The position numbers and the translations under genes were made by a program. A DNA stretch of 64,000 bases from Solimicrobium silvestre (GTDB lineage Bacteria; Pseudomonadota; Gammaproteobacteria; Burkholderiales; Burkholderiaceae_D): positions 1-64,000 of the forward strand of contig NZ_PUGF01000020.1 in NCBI RefSeq assembly GCF_002976435.1. Reading direction: 5' to 3'. Below the pieces are notes generated by a model. The model saw nothing but the letters and a program-made list of their open reading frames with translations. It was not told where the DNA came from and made no database searches. This document shows, in pieces, positions 26,622 through 35,477 of the stretch (positions are counted from its first letter, which is position 1; each line of letters begins with the position of its first letter).

Positions 26622-28112
26622 ATGCTGTACACAATTAAGCAACTACGTCAGATCGAACAATCCGCATTAAGCTCCCTAGAACCAGGTACGCTCATGCGCG
26701 CGGCCGGAAAAGCAGCCGCGCAAGCAGCGCTACAGTTACTTAAGACACCCAATCAAGCCGTCTTAATTCTTGTCGGGCCAGGCAATAATGGCGGCGACGC
26801 GCTGGAAGCGGCAGTGCATTTGGCGAATGCTGGTCACCAAATATTCGTGCTTCACTCTCCATCCAAAACAGCACGTTCACCAAGTGGCCAACAAGCATTT
26901 AATCAAGCCCAAGCTTGCACACAAATTAATTGGTTAGCTAGTGACGCGCCTTTGCAAGACAATTACGCATTAGTCATCGACGGCTTGTTTGGTATTGGAC
27001 TAACGCAATTAGCTCAACAAAAAATATCACCGGCACTGCAAAAGCAAATTACCCAATGCAATGCGATGTCCTGCCCAATTCTGGCTCTTGATGTACCAAG
27101 CGGTTTAGATGCAGACACTGGCACCATCATCACAAACATCGCCATACAGGCAAGTCATACCATCACTTTTATTGCCGACAAAGCTGGCTTACATACGGGT
27201 GACGGGCAAGATTATGCTGGACTAGTTGAGGTTGCGGATTTAGATATTGCACTGGAATATTTTCCAGTGTCAGTATCAGAATTAAACAAACCCGCTTTAT
27301 TTCCCGACATAGCCAAACCTCGCAGGCATAACAGCCATAAGGGAAGCAATGGCACAGTCGCCGTCATTGGTGGCGCTGTCGGCATGCAAGGCGCCGTTAT
27401 TTTGGCAGCGCGCGCAGCACTTTATTCTGGGGCAGGTCGGACTGTGGCTAGTTTTGTTGAAGCCACACCGAATTTTGATGCACAACAACCTGAACTGATG
27501 TGCCGCCCAGCTCAACAGGTTCAATTTAATCCTGACACCGTCGTTGTGATTGGCCCGGGGCTTGGTAACAGCATTGCCAGCTTTGATCTGGTAAGCCGTG
27601 CATTGCTCAGTACCAGCCCATTAATTATCGATGCGGATGCCTTAAATTTAATGGCGCAACAACCGGCACTACATGCACTCTGCAATGGCCGCGATAAACT
27701 AAGCACCCTACTCACTCCACACCCGCTAGAAGCGGCGCGACTACTGGGGTGCAGCGTAGAGATCATTCAAGCTGATCGCATTAGTGCCGCAAAAAAATTG
27801 GCGCGCCAATACTCGTCCGTAGTTATTCTCAAAGGATCGGGCAGCATCATCGCGCATCCTGATGGAAACATGGTTATTAATCCTACAGGCAATGCCGGTT
27901 TGGCCAGTGGCGGAACCGGCGATGTATTAGGTGGGGTCTGTGGCGCACTAATGGCACAGCATAAAAATATGTGGCAAGCGGCTTTGGCTGCTACCTATTT
28001 ACACGGCACTGCTGCTGATAGTTTGGTGGCGCTTGGCATAGGCCCAATTGGCCTATGCGCTAGTGAATTGTTAGTTGAAATCAGAAAACAGCTGAATACA
28101 CTCTTAAAATAA
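26622..28112 (+). CDS. nnr: Bifunctional NAD(P)H-hydrate epimerase / ADP-dependent NAD(P)H-hydrate dehydratase
   Basis: Repairs NAD(P)H damaged by hydration: the N-terminal YjeF_N domain (about 1-215) epimerises R- to S-NAD(P)HX, and the C-terminal ribokinase-like domain (about 225-490) dehydrates the S form with ADP. Seen motifs are VGPGNNGGDALEAA (epimerase), LDVPSGLDADTG, and in the dehydratase HKGSNGTVAVIGGA, VIGPGLG, LLTPHPLEAARLLG and NAGLASGGTGDVLGG. ATG 26622 has AAAGGTG upstream; a GTG at 26613 adds three residues. The 3' end overlaps the convergent fdsD by 9 bp. A repair enzyme for NADH beside an NAD-reducing formate dehydrogenase is a sensible but possibly accidental neighbour. Confidence 0.94.
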   Translation: MLYTIKQLRQIEQSALSSLEPGTLMRAAGKAAAQAALQLLKTPNQAVLILVGPGNNGGDALEAAVHLANAGHQIFVLHSPSKTARSPSGQQAFNQAQACTQINWLASDAPLQDNYALVIDGLFGIGLTQLAQQKISPALQKQITQCNAMSCPILALDVPSGLDADTGTIITNIAIQASHTITFIADKAGLHTGDGQDYAGLVEVADLDIALEYFPVSVSELNKPALFPDIAKPRRHNSHKGSNGTVAVIGGAVGMQGAVILAARAALYSGAGRTVASFVEATPNFDAQQPELMCRPAQQVQFNPDTVVVIGPGLGNSIASFDLVSRALLSTSPLIIDADALNLMAQQPALHALCNGRDKLSTLLTPHPLEAARLLGCSVEIIQADRISAAKKLARQYSSVVILKGSGSIIAHPDGNMVINPTGNAGLASGGTGDVLGGVCGALMAQHKNMWQAALAATYLHGTAADSLVALGIGPIGLCASELLVEIRKQLNTLLK

Positions 28113-28325
28113 CTCCCTGTGCGTCCGAATCGATTCCATAACAATTGGACTAAGTTGCGTTTCCTCATCCACATCAATATGTTCGAGCAAAGCTCGCCGC
28201 ATGCGCGGCTCCCAATATTTTTTTAAATGCCCTGAAATATCCTTCAAGGCTTGATTTCGGTCAGGCATCGTTTCATAAAATGAACCTATTTGATTTGCCA
28301 TCGTGACCAAGTTTTCAACATTCAT
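28104..28325 (-). CDS. fdsD: Formate dehydrogenase delta subunit FdsD
   Basis: A small (73-residue) protein of the FdsD family (PF11390) that is required for making active molybdenum NAD-dependent formate dehydrogenase. The motifs LVTMANQIGSFYE and the basic-acidic ISGHLKKYWEPRMRRAL stretch are family typical. It starts 21 bp after the fdsA stop on the same strand and ends inside the last codons of the convergent nnr gene, so no terminator separates the two transcripts. Confidence 0.92.
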   Translation of the reverse strand: MNVENLVTMANQIGSFYETMPDRNQALKDISGHLKKYWEPRMRRALLEHIDVDEETQLSPIVMESIRTHRELF

Positions 28326-28346
28326 ACCGACTTCTTTCTTTAGCGT

Positions 28347-31226
28347 TCAATTATTGACGACACTTAGTTTTTTTGAAGAGTCATCTGCATTGGCATCGGC
28401 ATTTAACAAACCCAATTGCTCCTCATTAAAGCGACTATAGTTTTTTTGCCATTCAGAAGGCTGAGCAACCGGCATCACTTGCACCGCTGTCACTTTATAT
28501 TCAGGGCAGTTGGTCGCCCAATCAGAATTGTCAGTGGTAATAACGTTTGCGCCAGACTCTGGGAAGTGGAAGGTTGTATAAACCACGCCAGGCTGCACCC
28601 GGTCAGTAATAATGGCGCGCAATACGGTTTGCCCTGCCCGCGATTCAATTCCCACCCAGTTGTTTTCTTTAATGCCACGATCTTCTGCATCATGCGGATG
28701 AATTTCCAATACATCTTCGCTATGCCACTGCACATTTTCCGTGCGACGGGTTTGCGCGCCCACATTGTATTGCGACAGAATGCGGCCGGTAGTTAAGATC
28801 AAAGGGAATTTTCTGGTTATTTTTTCAGATGTGGCAAAGAACTGGGTGTTAATAAATTTACCTTTACCACGCACAAATTCACCAATATGCATGGTTGGCG
28901 TACCGTTCGGTGCCGCGTCATTACAAGGCCACTGTATGCTGCCAAGCTCATCTATTTTTTTATAACTAACGCCGTGGAAAGTTGGCGTTAATGCGGCAAT
29001 TTCATCCATGATTTCGGAAGGATGTTTATAGCGCATCGGATAACCGAGCGCATTCGACAAAGCCACCGTTACTTCCCAGTCTGACTTACCGGCTTTGGCT
29101 GGCATGACTTTACGAACGCGGGAAATACGACGTTCGGCATTAGTGAATGTACCGTCTTTTTCCAGGAAGGATGAACCCGGCAAAAATACATGGGCGTATT
29201 TCGCCGTTTCATTTAAGAATAAATCTTGCACCACAATACATTCCATCGCGGATAGCGCCGCGGTGACATGTTGCGTATTCGGATCAGACTGTGCAATGTC
29301 TTCACCTTCGCAATACAGTCCCATAAACGAGCCGTCGATAGCTGCTTCAAACATATTAGGAATCCGCAGACCTGGCTCAGGATCAAGTATACATTGCCAG
29401 GCTTCTTCAAATTGAGTGCGGACTGTGGTATCGGAAATATGGCGATAACCAGGGAGCTCATGCGGGAATGAACCCATATCGCACGAACCCTGCACATTAT
29501 TTTGCCCGCGCAAGGGATTAACGCCAACCCCTTCTCGCCCCACGTTACCGGTTGCCATGGCGAGGTTAGCAATCCCCATTACCATGGTTGAGCCTTGTGA
29601 ATGTTCCGTGACACCCAAGCCGTAATAAATGGCGCCGTTATTACCTGCGGCAAAAAGTCGCGCTGCGCCACGTAAATCTGCGGCACTTACACCGGTAATC
29701 GCTTCCACTGCTTCCGGCGAATTATCCGCATGCAGCACGAATTCTTTCCAGTCACTAAATGACTGCGTATCACAACGCTCTGCAACAAATTCGGCATCAA
29801 ACAAGCTTTCGCTAATAATCACGTGCGCCAATGCAGTAATTACGGCGACGTTGGTACCTGGCCTCAGTTTTAAATGGTAATCAGCCTGAATGTGCGGCGA
29901 TTTAACTAGCTCGGTAGTGCGAGGGTCAATCACAATTAACTTGGCACCTTGGCGCAAGCGGCGCTTCATTTGTGATGCAAAAACCGGATGCGCGGCGGTT
30001 GGGTTAGCGCCGATCACCATGATCACGTCCGACTTCATCACCGAATCAAATGTTTGCGTACCAGCGGATTCGCCCAGAGTTTGTTTCAAACCAAATCCGG
30101 TTGGCGAGTGGCAAACACGCGCACAGGTATCGACGTTGTTATTACCAAATGCTGCGCGCACTAATTTTTGCACTAAATAGGTTTCTTCATTCGTGCAACG
30201 CGAAGAAGTAATGCCGCCAATTGAATCCTTGCCAAATTTGGCCTGTATCCGGCGGAACTCAGATGCCGCATACGCCAATGCTTCATCCCAGGAAACCTCA
30301 TTCCAGGGATCGGTGATATTTTTGCGTATCATCGGCTTTAACATACGATCTTTATGGGTCGCATAACCCCAGGCAAAACGACCCTTAACGCAGGAGTGTC
30401 CGTGATTTGCATGACCATCTTTGTTCGGTACCATGCGCACCACTTCATTGCCTTTCATTTCCGCTTTAAATGAACAACCAACTCCGCAATAAGCACAGGT
30501 GGTAATTTTGCTGTGCTCCGCCTGCCCCATCATAATGACGGTTTTTTCAGTAAGCGTGGCCGTTGGGCAAGCATCGACACAAGCGCCGCAAGATACGCAT
30601 TCGGATTCCATAAATGGCTGATTTTGCCCAGCAGATACGCGTGAATCAAAGCCTCGTCCATCAATTGTTAGCGCAAACGTGCCCTGAGTTTCTTCACAAG
30701 CACGTACACAACGATTACAGACTATGCATTTTGATGCGTCATAAGTGAAGTAAGGATTAGACTCGTCTTTTTTTAAATCGAGATGATTTTTACCTTCGTA
30801 ACCATAGCGGACTTCGCGCAAACCAACTACCCCGGCCATGTCTTGCAGCTCACAATTGCCATTGGTTGGGCAAGTTAAACAATCCAGCGGATGATCAGAA
30901 ATATAAAGTTCCATCACACCTTTGCGCAATTCGGCTAATTTTGGCGTTTGGGTCCGTACCTTCATGCCTGGCTCGCACGGGGTTGTACATGATGCAGGGT
31001 AGCCGCGCCGGCCTTCAATTTCAACCAAACACAAACGGCAGGAACCAAAAGCTTCCAAACTATCTGTCGCGCACAGTTTAGGTACATTCACGCCAGCTTC
31101 AGCCGCCGCACGCATGACAGAAGTGCCTACCGCTACCGTTACCTCTACACCGTCAATTTCAATGCTGACGCGAGTCTCTGAGATTCGTTCTGGCGTTCCG
31201 AAATCGATTTGATTGAGCTGATTCAT
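28347..31226 (-). CDS. fdsA: NAD-dependent formate dehydrogenase alpha (molybdenum) subunit
   Basis: The catalytic subunit: it oxidises formate to CO2 at a molybdenum bis-MGD centre and wires electrons to the FdsBG diaphorase. Cofactor ligands can be read in order: a 2Fe-2S set (Cys52, 63, 66, 80), a His-Cys3 4Fe-4S set (His112, Cys116, 119, 125), two ferredoxin-type clusters (Cys167/170/173/177 and 210/213/216/220), and the Mo-domain cluster (Cys244/247/251/279). The Mo ligand is Cys372, followed by His373 in CARVCHSPTGFGL, so this is a cysteine enzyme, not selenocysteine. The 959-residue length is standard for FdsA. The ribosome-binding site AAGGAA precedes ATG. Operon order on the minus strand is fdsG-fdsB-fdsA-fdsD. 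Confidence 0.96.
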   Translation of the reverse strand: MNQLNQIDFGTPERISETRVSIEIDGVEVTVAVGTSVMRAAAEAGVNVPKLCATDSLEAFGSCRLCLVEIEGRRGYPASCTTPCEPGMKVRTQTPKLAELRKGVMELYISDHPLDCLTCPTNGNCELQDMAGVVGLREVRYGYEGKNHLDLKKDESNPYFTYDASKCIVCNRCVRACEETQGTFALTIDGRGFDSRVSAGQNQPFMESECVSCGACVDACPTATLTEKTVIMMGQAEHSKITTCAYCGVGCSFKAEMKGNEVVRMVPNKDGHANHGHSCVKGRFAWGYATHKDRMLKPMIRKNITDPWNEVSWDEALAYAASEFRRIQAKFGKDSIGGITSSRCTNEETYLVQKLVRAAFGNNNVDTCARVCHSPTGFGLKQTLGESAGTQTFDSVMKSDVIMVIGANPTAAHPVFASQMKRRLRQGAKLIVIDPRTTELVKSPHIQADYHLKLRPGTNVAVITALAHVIISESLFDAEFVAERCDTQSFSDWKEFVLHADNSPEAVEAITGVSAADLRGAARLFAAGNNGAIYYGLGVTEHSQGSTMVMGIANLAMATGNVGREGVGVNPLRGQNNVQGSCDMGSFPHELPGYRHISDTTVRTQFEEAWQCILDPEPGLRIPNMFEAAIDGSFMGLYCEGEDIAQSDPNTQHVTAALSAMECIVVQDLFLNETAKYAHVFLPGSSFLEKDGTFTNAERRISRVRKVMPAKAGKSDWEVTVALSNALGYPMRYKHPSEIMDEIAALTPTFHGVSYKKIDELGSIQWPCNDAAPNGTPTMHIGEFVRGKGKFINTQFFATSEKITRKFPLILTTGRILSQYNVGAQTRRTENVQWHSEDVLEIHPHDAEDRGIKENNWVGIESRAGQTVLRAIITDRVQPGVVYTTFHFPESGANVITTDNSDWATNCPEYKVTAVQVMPVAQPSEWQKNYSRFNEEQLGLLNADANADDSSKKLSVVNN

Positions 31227-31275
31227 TTGTATTCCTTCACCTAAATCGCACTTAGGCGTAATTGTTTAATTTATT

Positions 31276-32826
31276 TTAAGGGTTTAATTTGCGATTAAAA
31301 TCATCTGGGAAATAATTTAAAGCTGACAGCACCGGATTAGGTGTCATGCTTCCCATCGCACATAAAGAGCCATTCACCATAACGTCGCATAAATCGCGTA
31401 ATAGATGGATTTGCTGCGGCCGGTCTTGATTAGCAATAATCTTGTCAACCGCCTCAACTCCGCGCGTTGAACCAATCCGGCATGGCGTACATTTCCCGCA
31501 TGACTCAACCGCACAAAACTCCATCGCATAGCGCGCCTGTTTTGCCATATCTACCGTGTCATCAAACACGACTATTCCGCCGTGCCCAACCGTCGCGCCG
31601 ATAGCAGCAAACGCTTCGTAATCTATCGGCGTATCAAATTTCGACTCAGGAAGATAAGCCCCCAGCGGGCCGCCGACTTGCACTGCCCGAATTGGGCGAC
31701 CGCTGGCAGTACCCGCGCCAAAATCAAACAGCAATTCACGCAAAGTCACACCAAATGCTTTTTCAACTAAACCGCCCTGCTTAATGTTTCCCGCTAATTG
31801 CATAGGTAATGTGCCGCGTGAACGTCCCATACCTACATTTTTATAAAAGTCGGCACCACGCGCCAAAATCAACGGTACGGCGGCCAATGAAATCACGTTA
31901 TTAATTACCGTAGGTTGACCGAACAAACCTTGTATCGCCGGTAAAGGTGGTTTGGCGCGCACGATACCGCGCCGACCTTCCAGGCTTTCAAGTAAAGCGG
32001 TTTCTTCACCGCAGACATAGGAACCGGCACCTTTCCGTACTTCCAGCTCAAAAGTCTGGCCGTAGCCGCAAATATCCTTGCCCAAATAACCGTGTTGGTA
32101 CGCGCTGGAAATTGCCTTATTCAACGCAGCAATAGCGTGAGGATATTCAGAACGAACATAGATATAACCCTGCTTGGCACCAACCGCCAAACCGGCAATA
32201 GTCATGCCTTCGATCAGCATAAATGGATCATCTTCCATCACCATGCGATCTGAAAATGTACCGGAATCACCCTCATCCGCATTGCACACTACATATTTAT
32301 CCGTGGCCTCGGTATTCAGTACCGTTTTCCATTTAATACCGGTTGGAAAAGCAGCGCCGCCGCGTCCGCGCAAACCGGAATCAAGCACTTCCTGCACTAT
32401 ATTTTGTGCGGACATTGCAGCCGCGCGTTTTAACCCAGCGTAACCTTCATGCGCCAAATAATCGTCTAGCGATACTGGATCAGTAATTCCTACCCGCATA
32501 AAAGTCAGGCGCTCTTGCTTCTTCAAATAGGAGATTTCCTCGGTGAGACCGAGCTGTAAAGGATGTGCGGCACCTTTTTCAAAACCTGCATCAAACAAAC
32601 CAGCAACGTCTTCAACCTCAATCGGTCCATACGCAATCCGACCTTGATCGGTGCCAACCTCAACCAATGGCTCCAACCAAAACATGCCGCGCGAGCCATT
32701 GCGAACCAACTGAATTTCAATACCCCGGGCTTGTGCCTCATGAACAATTGCAGCGGCAACTTCATTGGAGCCCAAAGCAATCGCGGATGAATCGCAAGGT
32801 ACATAAATAATGAGGGCCTTATTCAT
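31276..32826 (-). CDS. fdsB: Formate dehydrogenase beta subunit (FMN, NAD-binding)
   Basis: The diaphorase subunit that passes electrons from the FeS chain through FMN to NAD+. Residues 1-about 100 form a NuoE-like thioredoxin-fold segment; the rest is NuoF-like. The FMN/NADH site motifs GLRGRGGAAFPTGIKW (151-166) and CNADEGDSGTFSDR (181-194) are present, and the 4Fe-4S ligands are Cys443, 446, 449 and 489. The length, 516 residues, is as expected. The start overlaps the fdsG stop by 4 bp (ATGA), indicating tight coupling. Confidence 0.95.
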   Translation of the reverse strand: MNKALIIYVPCDSSAIALGSNEVAAAIVHEAQARGIEIQLVRNGSRGMFWLEPLVEVGTDQGRIAYGPIEVEDVAGLFDAGFEKGAAHPLQLGLTEEISYLKKQERLTFMRVGITDPVSLDDYLAHEGYAGLKRAAAMSAQNIVQEVLDSGLRGRGGAAFPTGIKWKTVLNTEATDKYVVCNADEGDSGTFSDRMVMEDDPFMLIEGMTIAGLAVGAKQGYIYVRSEYPHAIAALNKAISSAYQHGYLGKDICGYGQTFELEVRKGAGSYVCGEETALLESLEGRRGIVRAKPPLPAIQGLFGQPTVINNVISLAAVPLILARGADFYKNVGMGRSRGTLPMQLAGNIKQGGLVEKAFGVTLRELLFDFGAGTASGRPIRAVQVGGPLGAYLPESKFDTPIDYEAFAAIGATVGHGGIVVFDDTVDMAKQARYAMEFCAVESCGKCTPCRIGSTRGVEAVDKIIANQDRPQQIHLLRDLCDVMVNGSLCAMGSMTPNPVLSALNYFPDDFNRKLNP

Positions 32827-33314
32827 GCCGCACCTCGCTTGGCTGCCAATTTGGTGGACAATAAGCGATTAAATTTATCGTTTGAAACGCGAGCGTATAA
32901 ATCTTCTCCAATTGTCATGGCCGGGCCGCAAGCACATTGACCCAGGCAATACACGGGTTCAAGAGTAAATTCGCCATCTGAGGTGGTTTCATGAAAATCA
33001 CAGGCTAGCGTCGCTTTGGCATGCTGTACTAAAGCGTCAGCACCGTTGGCCTGACATGCTTCAGCGCGACAAATTTGCACTACATGTCGGCCTGCTGGCT
33101 TTTGTCGGAAAAAATGATAGTAGCTAATTACGCCATGCACTTCAGCACGCGAAAGATTTAGTTCCAATGCAATGAGCGGAACGACTTCAGCCGGAATATA
33201 ACCAATTTTTTCTTGTATGCCATGCAAAATCGGGAGCATTGCACCGGGCAGTGAACGACGTTCTTTGATGATGGCTTCAACATCTTTTATGTTGAATGAA
33301 CTTGCTACATCCAT
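32823..33314 (-). CDS. fdsG: Formate dehydrogenase gamma subunit (NuoE-like 2Fe-2S)
   Basis: A thioredoxin-like 2Fe-2S subunit that partners FdsB. Ligands Cys82, Cys87, Cys123 and Cys127 lie in QICRAEACQANG and VYCLGQCACGP. The helical N-terminal part has LPGAMLPILHGIQEKIGYIP. ATG 33314 is chosen because GAGG lies upstream; the frame extends 4 more codons to a TTG at 33326. It is the first gene of the fds operon and is divergent from the regulator gene, with about 125 bp between the starts. Confidence 0.95.
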   Translation of the reverse strand: MDVASSFNIKDVEAIIKERRSLPGAMLPILHGIQEKIGYIPAEVVPLIALELNLSRAEVHGVISYYHFFRQKPAGRHVVQICRAEACQANGADALVQHAKATLACDFHETTSDGEFTLEPVYCLGQCACGPAMTIGEDLYARVSNDKFNRLLSTKLAAKRGAA

Positions 33315-33372
33315 GCTAAACCTCAAAATTTATTAAAGTCAAATATGCTTTGTTATACATATCTATAGTGGC

Positions 33373-33389
33373 ATTATATTGAATATAAT
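33373..33389. promoter_or_regulatory. 17-bp palindrome in the fdsG / regulator intergenic region
   Basis: ATTATATT (33373-33380), a central G, then AATATAAT (33382-33389): a perfect 17-bp inverted repeat in the only space shared by the fds operon and the divergent regulator. It overlaps sequences that resemble -10 boxes. A binding site for the regulator next to it is inferred from position only. Confidence 0.45.
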
Positions 33390-33438
33390 TAACACTATCA
33401 CCAATGAAGTCGTGTTTCAATAGGCTATAAAAAACATA

Positions 33439-34521
33439 ATGTACAAAGTTAAAATTACCCCACATTGGGAAATAAGCAGTGATTCTGAGGCGGCTCTAGA
33501 TACCTCCGCTTTACTCAGCCTACTCGCATCCATCCAAACAACGGGCTCGATTGCACAGGCAGCACAAGAAGTCGGCTTATCGTACCGCTATGCGTGGGGC
33601 ATATTACGCGACGGTGAAAAACTGTTTGGCGAAGTATTAATGTCAAAAAGCCGCGGGCGCGGCACCACGCTGACTCCACTCGCTGAAAAATTAATCTGGG
33701 CAGATCGCCGAGTTGCGGCGCGTTTATCGCCAACACTGGAAAGTTTGGCCTCGGAATTAGAAAGTGAATTAAATAAAAATTCACTGGAAAAATCGAAAGC
33801 AATCCGCTTACATGCCAGCCATGGATTTGCTGTCGCCTCTCTTTTAACGATCTTCAACAAAGAAAAGCTGGCCGTTGAAACCATCTACCGAAACAGTACC
33901 GATGCGGTCGCGGCACTATCGCGTAAAGAATGCGATTTAGCTGGATTTCATGTGCCCTTGGGCGAGTTTGAAGCACCGGCCATTGCGCAGTATTCGCAAT
34001 GGCTCAATCCCAAAACACATTGTTTGATTCATTTGGCGGTCAGAAACCAAGGCTTGTTTATCGCACCAGGCAATCCCAAAGGGATACGTGGCATCGCCGA
34101 TTTAAATAAGCACAATATCAACTTTGTAAATCGTCAAAAGGGCTCTGGAACACGCATGTTGCTGGAGTTGATGCTGGCGAACTTAGATATTTCACCGAAT
34201 GATATTAACGGATTTGAGAACACCGAATTTACCCATTCTGCGGTGGCGGCTTTTATAGCTAGCGGGATGGCAGAAGTAGGATTTGGCGTGCAAACTGCAG
34301 CCCAGCGATTTGGTTTGGATTTCATTCCACTAGTACGCGAACGTTACTTTTTTGCGCTTCCGCTCGCGGCTTTGGATGACCCCATCATTCAACATGTGAT
34401 CGCCATTTTACAATCCACCGGTTTTCGTGACGAAATTCAACAACTAGCTGGTTATGATTCGCTCGATACAGGAAAAATCCTCTCTATTAATGAGGCATTT
34501 CCCTATATAAAACGCGCTTAA
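33439..34521 (+). CDS. FdsR-like transcriptional regulator (ModE/LysR-type HTH plus periplasmic-binding-like domain)
   Basis: The N-terminal winged helix (about 20-110) has the LysR/ModE layout: IQTTGSIAQAAQEVGLSYRYAWGILRDGEKLFG, then SRGRGTTLTPLAEKLI. The C-terminal part (about 120-340) is a substrate-binding-protein-like fold, with NRQKGSGTRMLLELML, a segment shared by molybdate- and anion-binding PBP-like domains. Proteins of this build sit beside fds operons and control them in other Burkholderiales. Effector and sign of control cannot be read; formate, molybdate or tungstate are candidates. It is divergent from fdsG, and its 3' end overlaps the convergent fdhD by 4 bp. Confidence 0.85.
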   Translation: MYKVKITPHWEISSDSEAALDTSALLSLLASIQTTGSIAQAAQEVGLSYRYAWGILRDGEKLFGEVLMSKSRGRGTTLTPLAEKLIWADRRVAARLSPTLESLASELESELNKNSLEKSKAIRLHASHGFAVASLLTIFNKEKLAVETIYRNSTDAVAALSRKECDLAGFHVPLGEFEAPAIAQYSQWLNPKTHCLIHLAVRNQGLFIAPGNPKGIRGIADLNKHNINFVNRQKGSGTRMLLELMLANLDISPNDINGFENTEFTHSAVAAFIASGMAEVGFGVQTAAQRFGLDFIPLVRERYFFALPLAALDDPIIQHVIAILQSTGFRDEIQQLAGYDSLDTGKILSINEAFPYIKRA

Positions 34522-35384
34522 GTTAATCGAATCCGCTCAGGATGAGCGTAAGCCACCAAACCCTCATTCCGAACAAAACCGATTAAGGTCATGCCACTTT
34601 GCTGTGCCAGATTGATCGCCAGACTCGTTGGCGCCGAAATGGCGGCTAACAATGGCATCCCTGCCCGCGCCGCTTTTTGCACTAGCTCATAACTTGCCCG
34701 GCTAGTCATCAGCACGCAACCTTGTTGACGTGATTCAGGTTGAGAGATTATCGCGCCGATCAGTTTATCTAAAGCGTTGTGCCGACCTAAATCTTCCCTC
34801 ACCATCATTACCTCACCCTGCGCATTAACCCATGCCGCAGCATGCATAGAACCGGTGATCAGATTGATAGCCTGGCTTTGTTTTAGTGAATTAAAGGCAG
34901 AAAATAAGGCTTGTTGAGTGATGATGAAATTATTTTCTGGTAGACGCGGTACGGCTGAACCTACAGCTAAATTTCCAGCCTCAAATGCTGATAAACTCTC
35001 TAACCCGCATATACCACAACCCGTGCGCCCAACCAAACTGCGGCGGCGTTCTTTTAAGCGCATAAAACAGGCATTGGCAATGGTCAGGTGTATTTCTAGC
35101 CCTAAATCAGGATGTGCAATTTCTTCAATTTCGTACACTTCAGAACGGTGACTAATAATGCCTTCTGAAAAACTAAAACCAATCGCGAAATCCGTTAAAT
35201 TCAATGGCGTTGCCAGCATCACCGCATGGGAAATTCCATTGAATACCATCGCAACGGGCACTTCTGTCGCGACAAAATCGGTGCTACTGGTGAATGCGTT
35301 ATCTTTATACCGCTGAATAGGTACTTCGCCATAACCACCGTCTTTATTGTTATCTAGCGAAGTATCTGGATTTTCGTTTTGCAT
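34518..35384 (-). CDS. fdhD: Formate dehydrogenase accessory sulfurtransferase FdhD (FdsC)
   Basis: FdhD passes sulfur from a cysteine desulfurase to the molybdenum cofactor so that formate dehydrogenase becomes active. The conserved CxxC, Cys123 and Cys126 in GRTGCGICGLES, is present, with an EDLGRHNALDKLIG stretch (VREDLGRHNALDK) and SFSEGIISHRSEV earlier. ATG 35384 gives 288 residues. A TTG at 35426 would add 14, but that start lies inside a terminator-like hairpin, which argues against it. In Cupriavidus-type operons the homologue fdsC sits between fdsA and fdsD; here it is on the far side of the regulator, separately placed. Confidence 0.93.
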   Translation of the reverse strand: MQNENPDTSLDNNKDGGYGEVPIQRYKDNAFTSSTDFVATEVPVAMVFNGISHAVMLATPLNLTDFAIGFSFSEGIISHRSEVYEIEEIAHPDLGLEIHLTIANACFMRLKERRRSLVGRTGCGICGLESLSAFEAGNLAVGSAVPRLPENNFIITQQALFSAFNSLKQSQAINLITGSMHAAAWVNAQGEVMMVREDLGRHNALDKLIGAIISQPESRQQGCVLMTSRASYELVQKAARAGMPLLAAISAPTSLAINLAQQSGMTLIGFVRNEGLVAYAHPERIRLT

Positions 35385-35401
35385 AACCTGGATATTTTTT
35401 A

Positions 35402-35449
35402 TAAAAAGGGAGAGGAGTTTCCCCAATTATCAACCAAAAATTCCCCTCC
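35402..35449 (-). terminator. Terminator-like hairpin between the OFA transporter gene and fdhD
   Basis: On the minus strand GGAGGGGA (35449-35442) can pair with TCCTCTCC (35416-35409), eight pairs including one G-U, followed by CTTTTTAT. The loop is 25 nt, longer than usual. It lies between the transporter stop (35478) and fdhD, so it would separate or attenuate fdhD from the transporter transcript. Confidence 0.5.
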
Positions 35450-35477
35450 ATCTTTTTTTAAAAAATTTAATCGGCGC

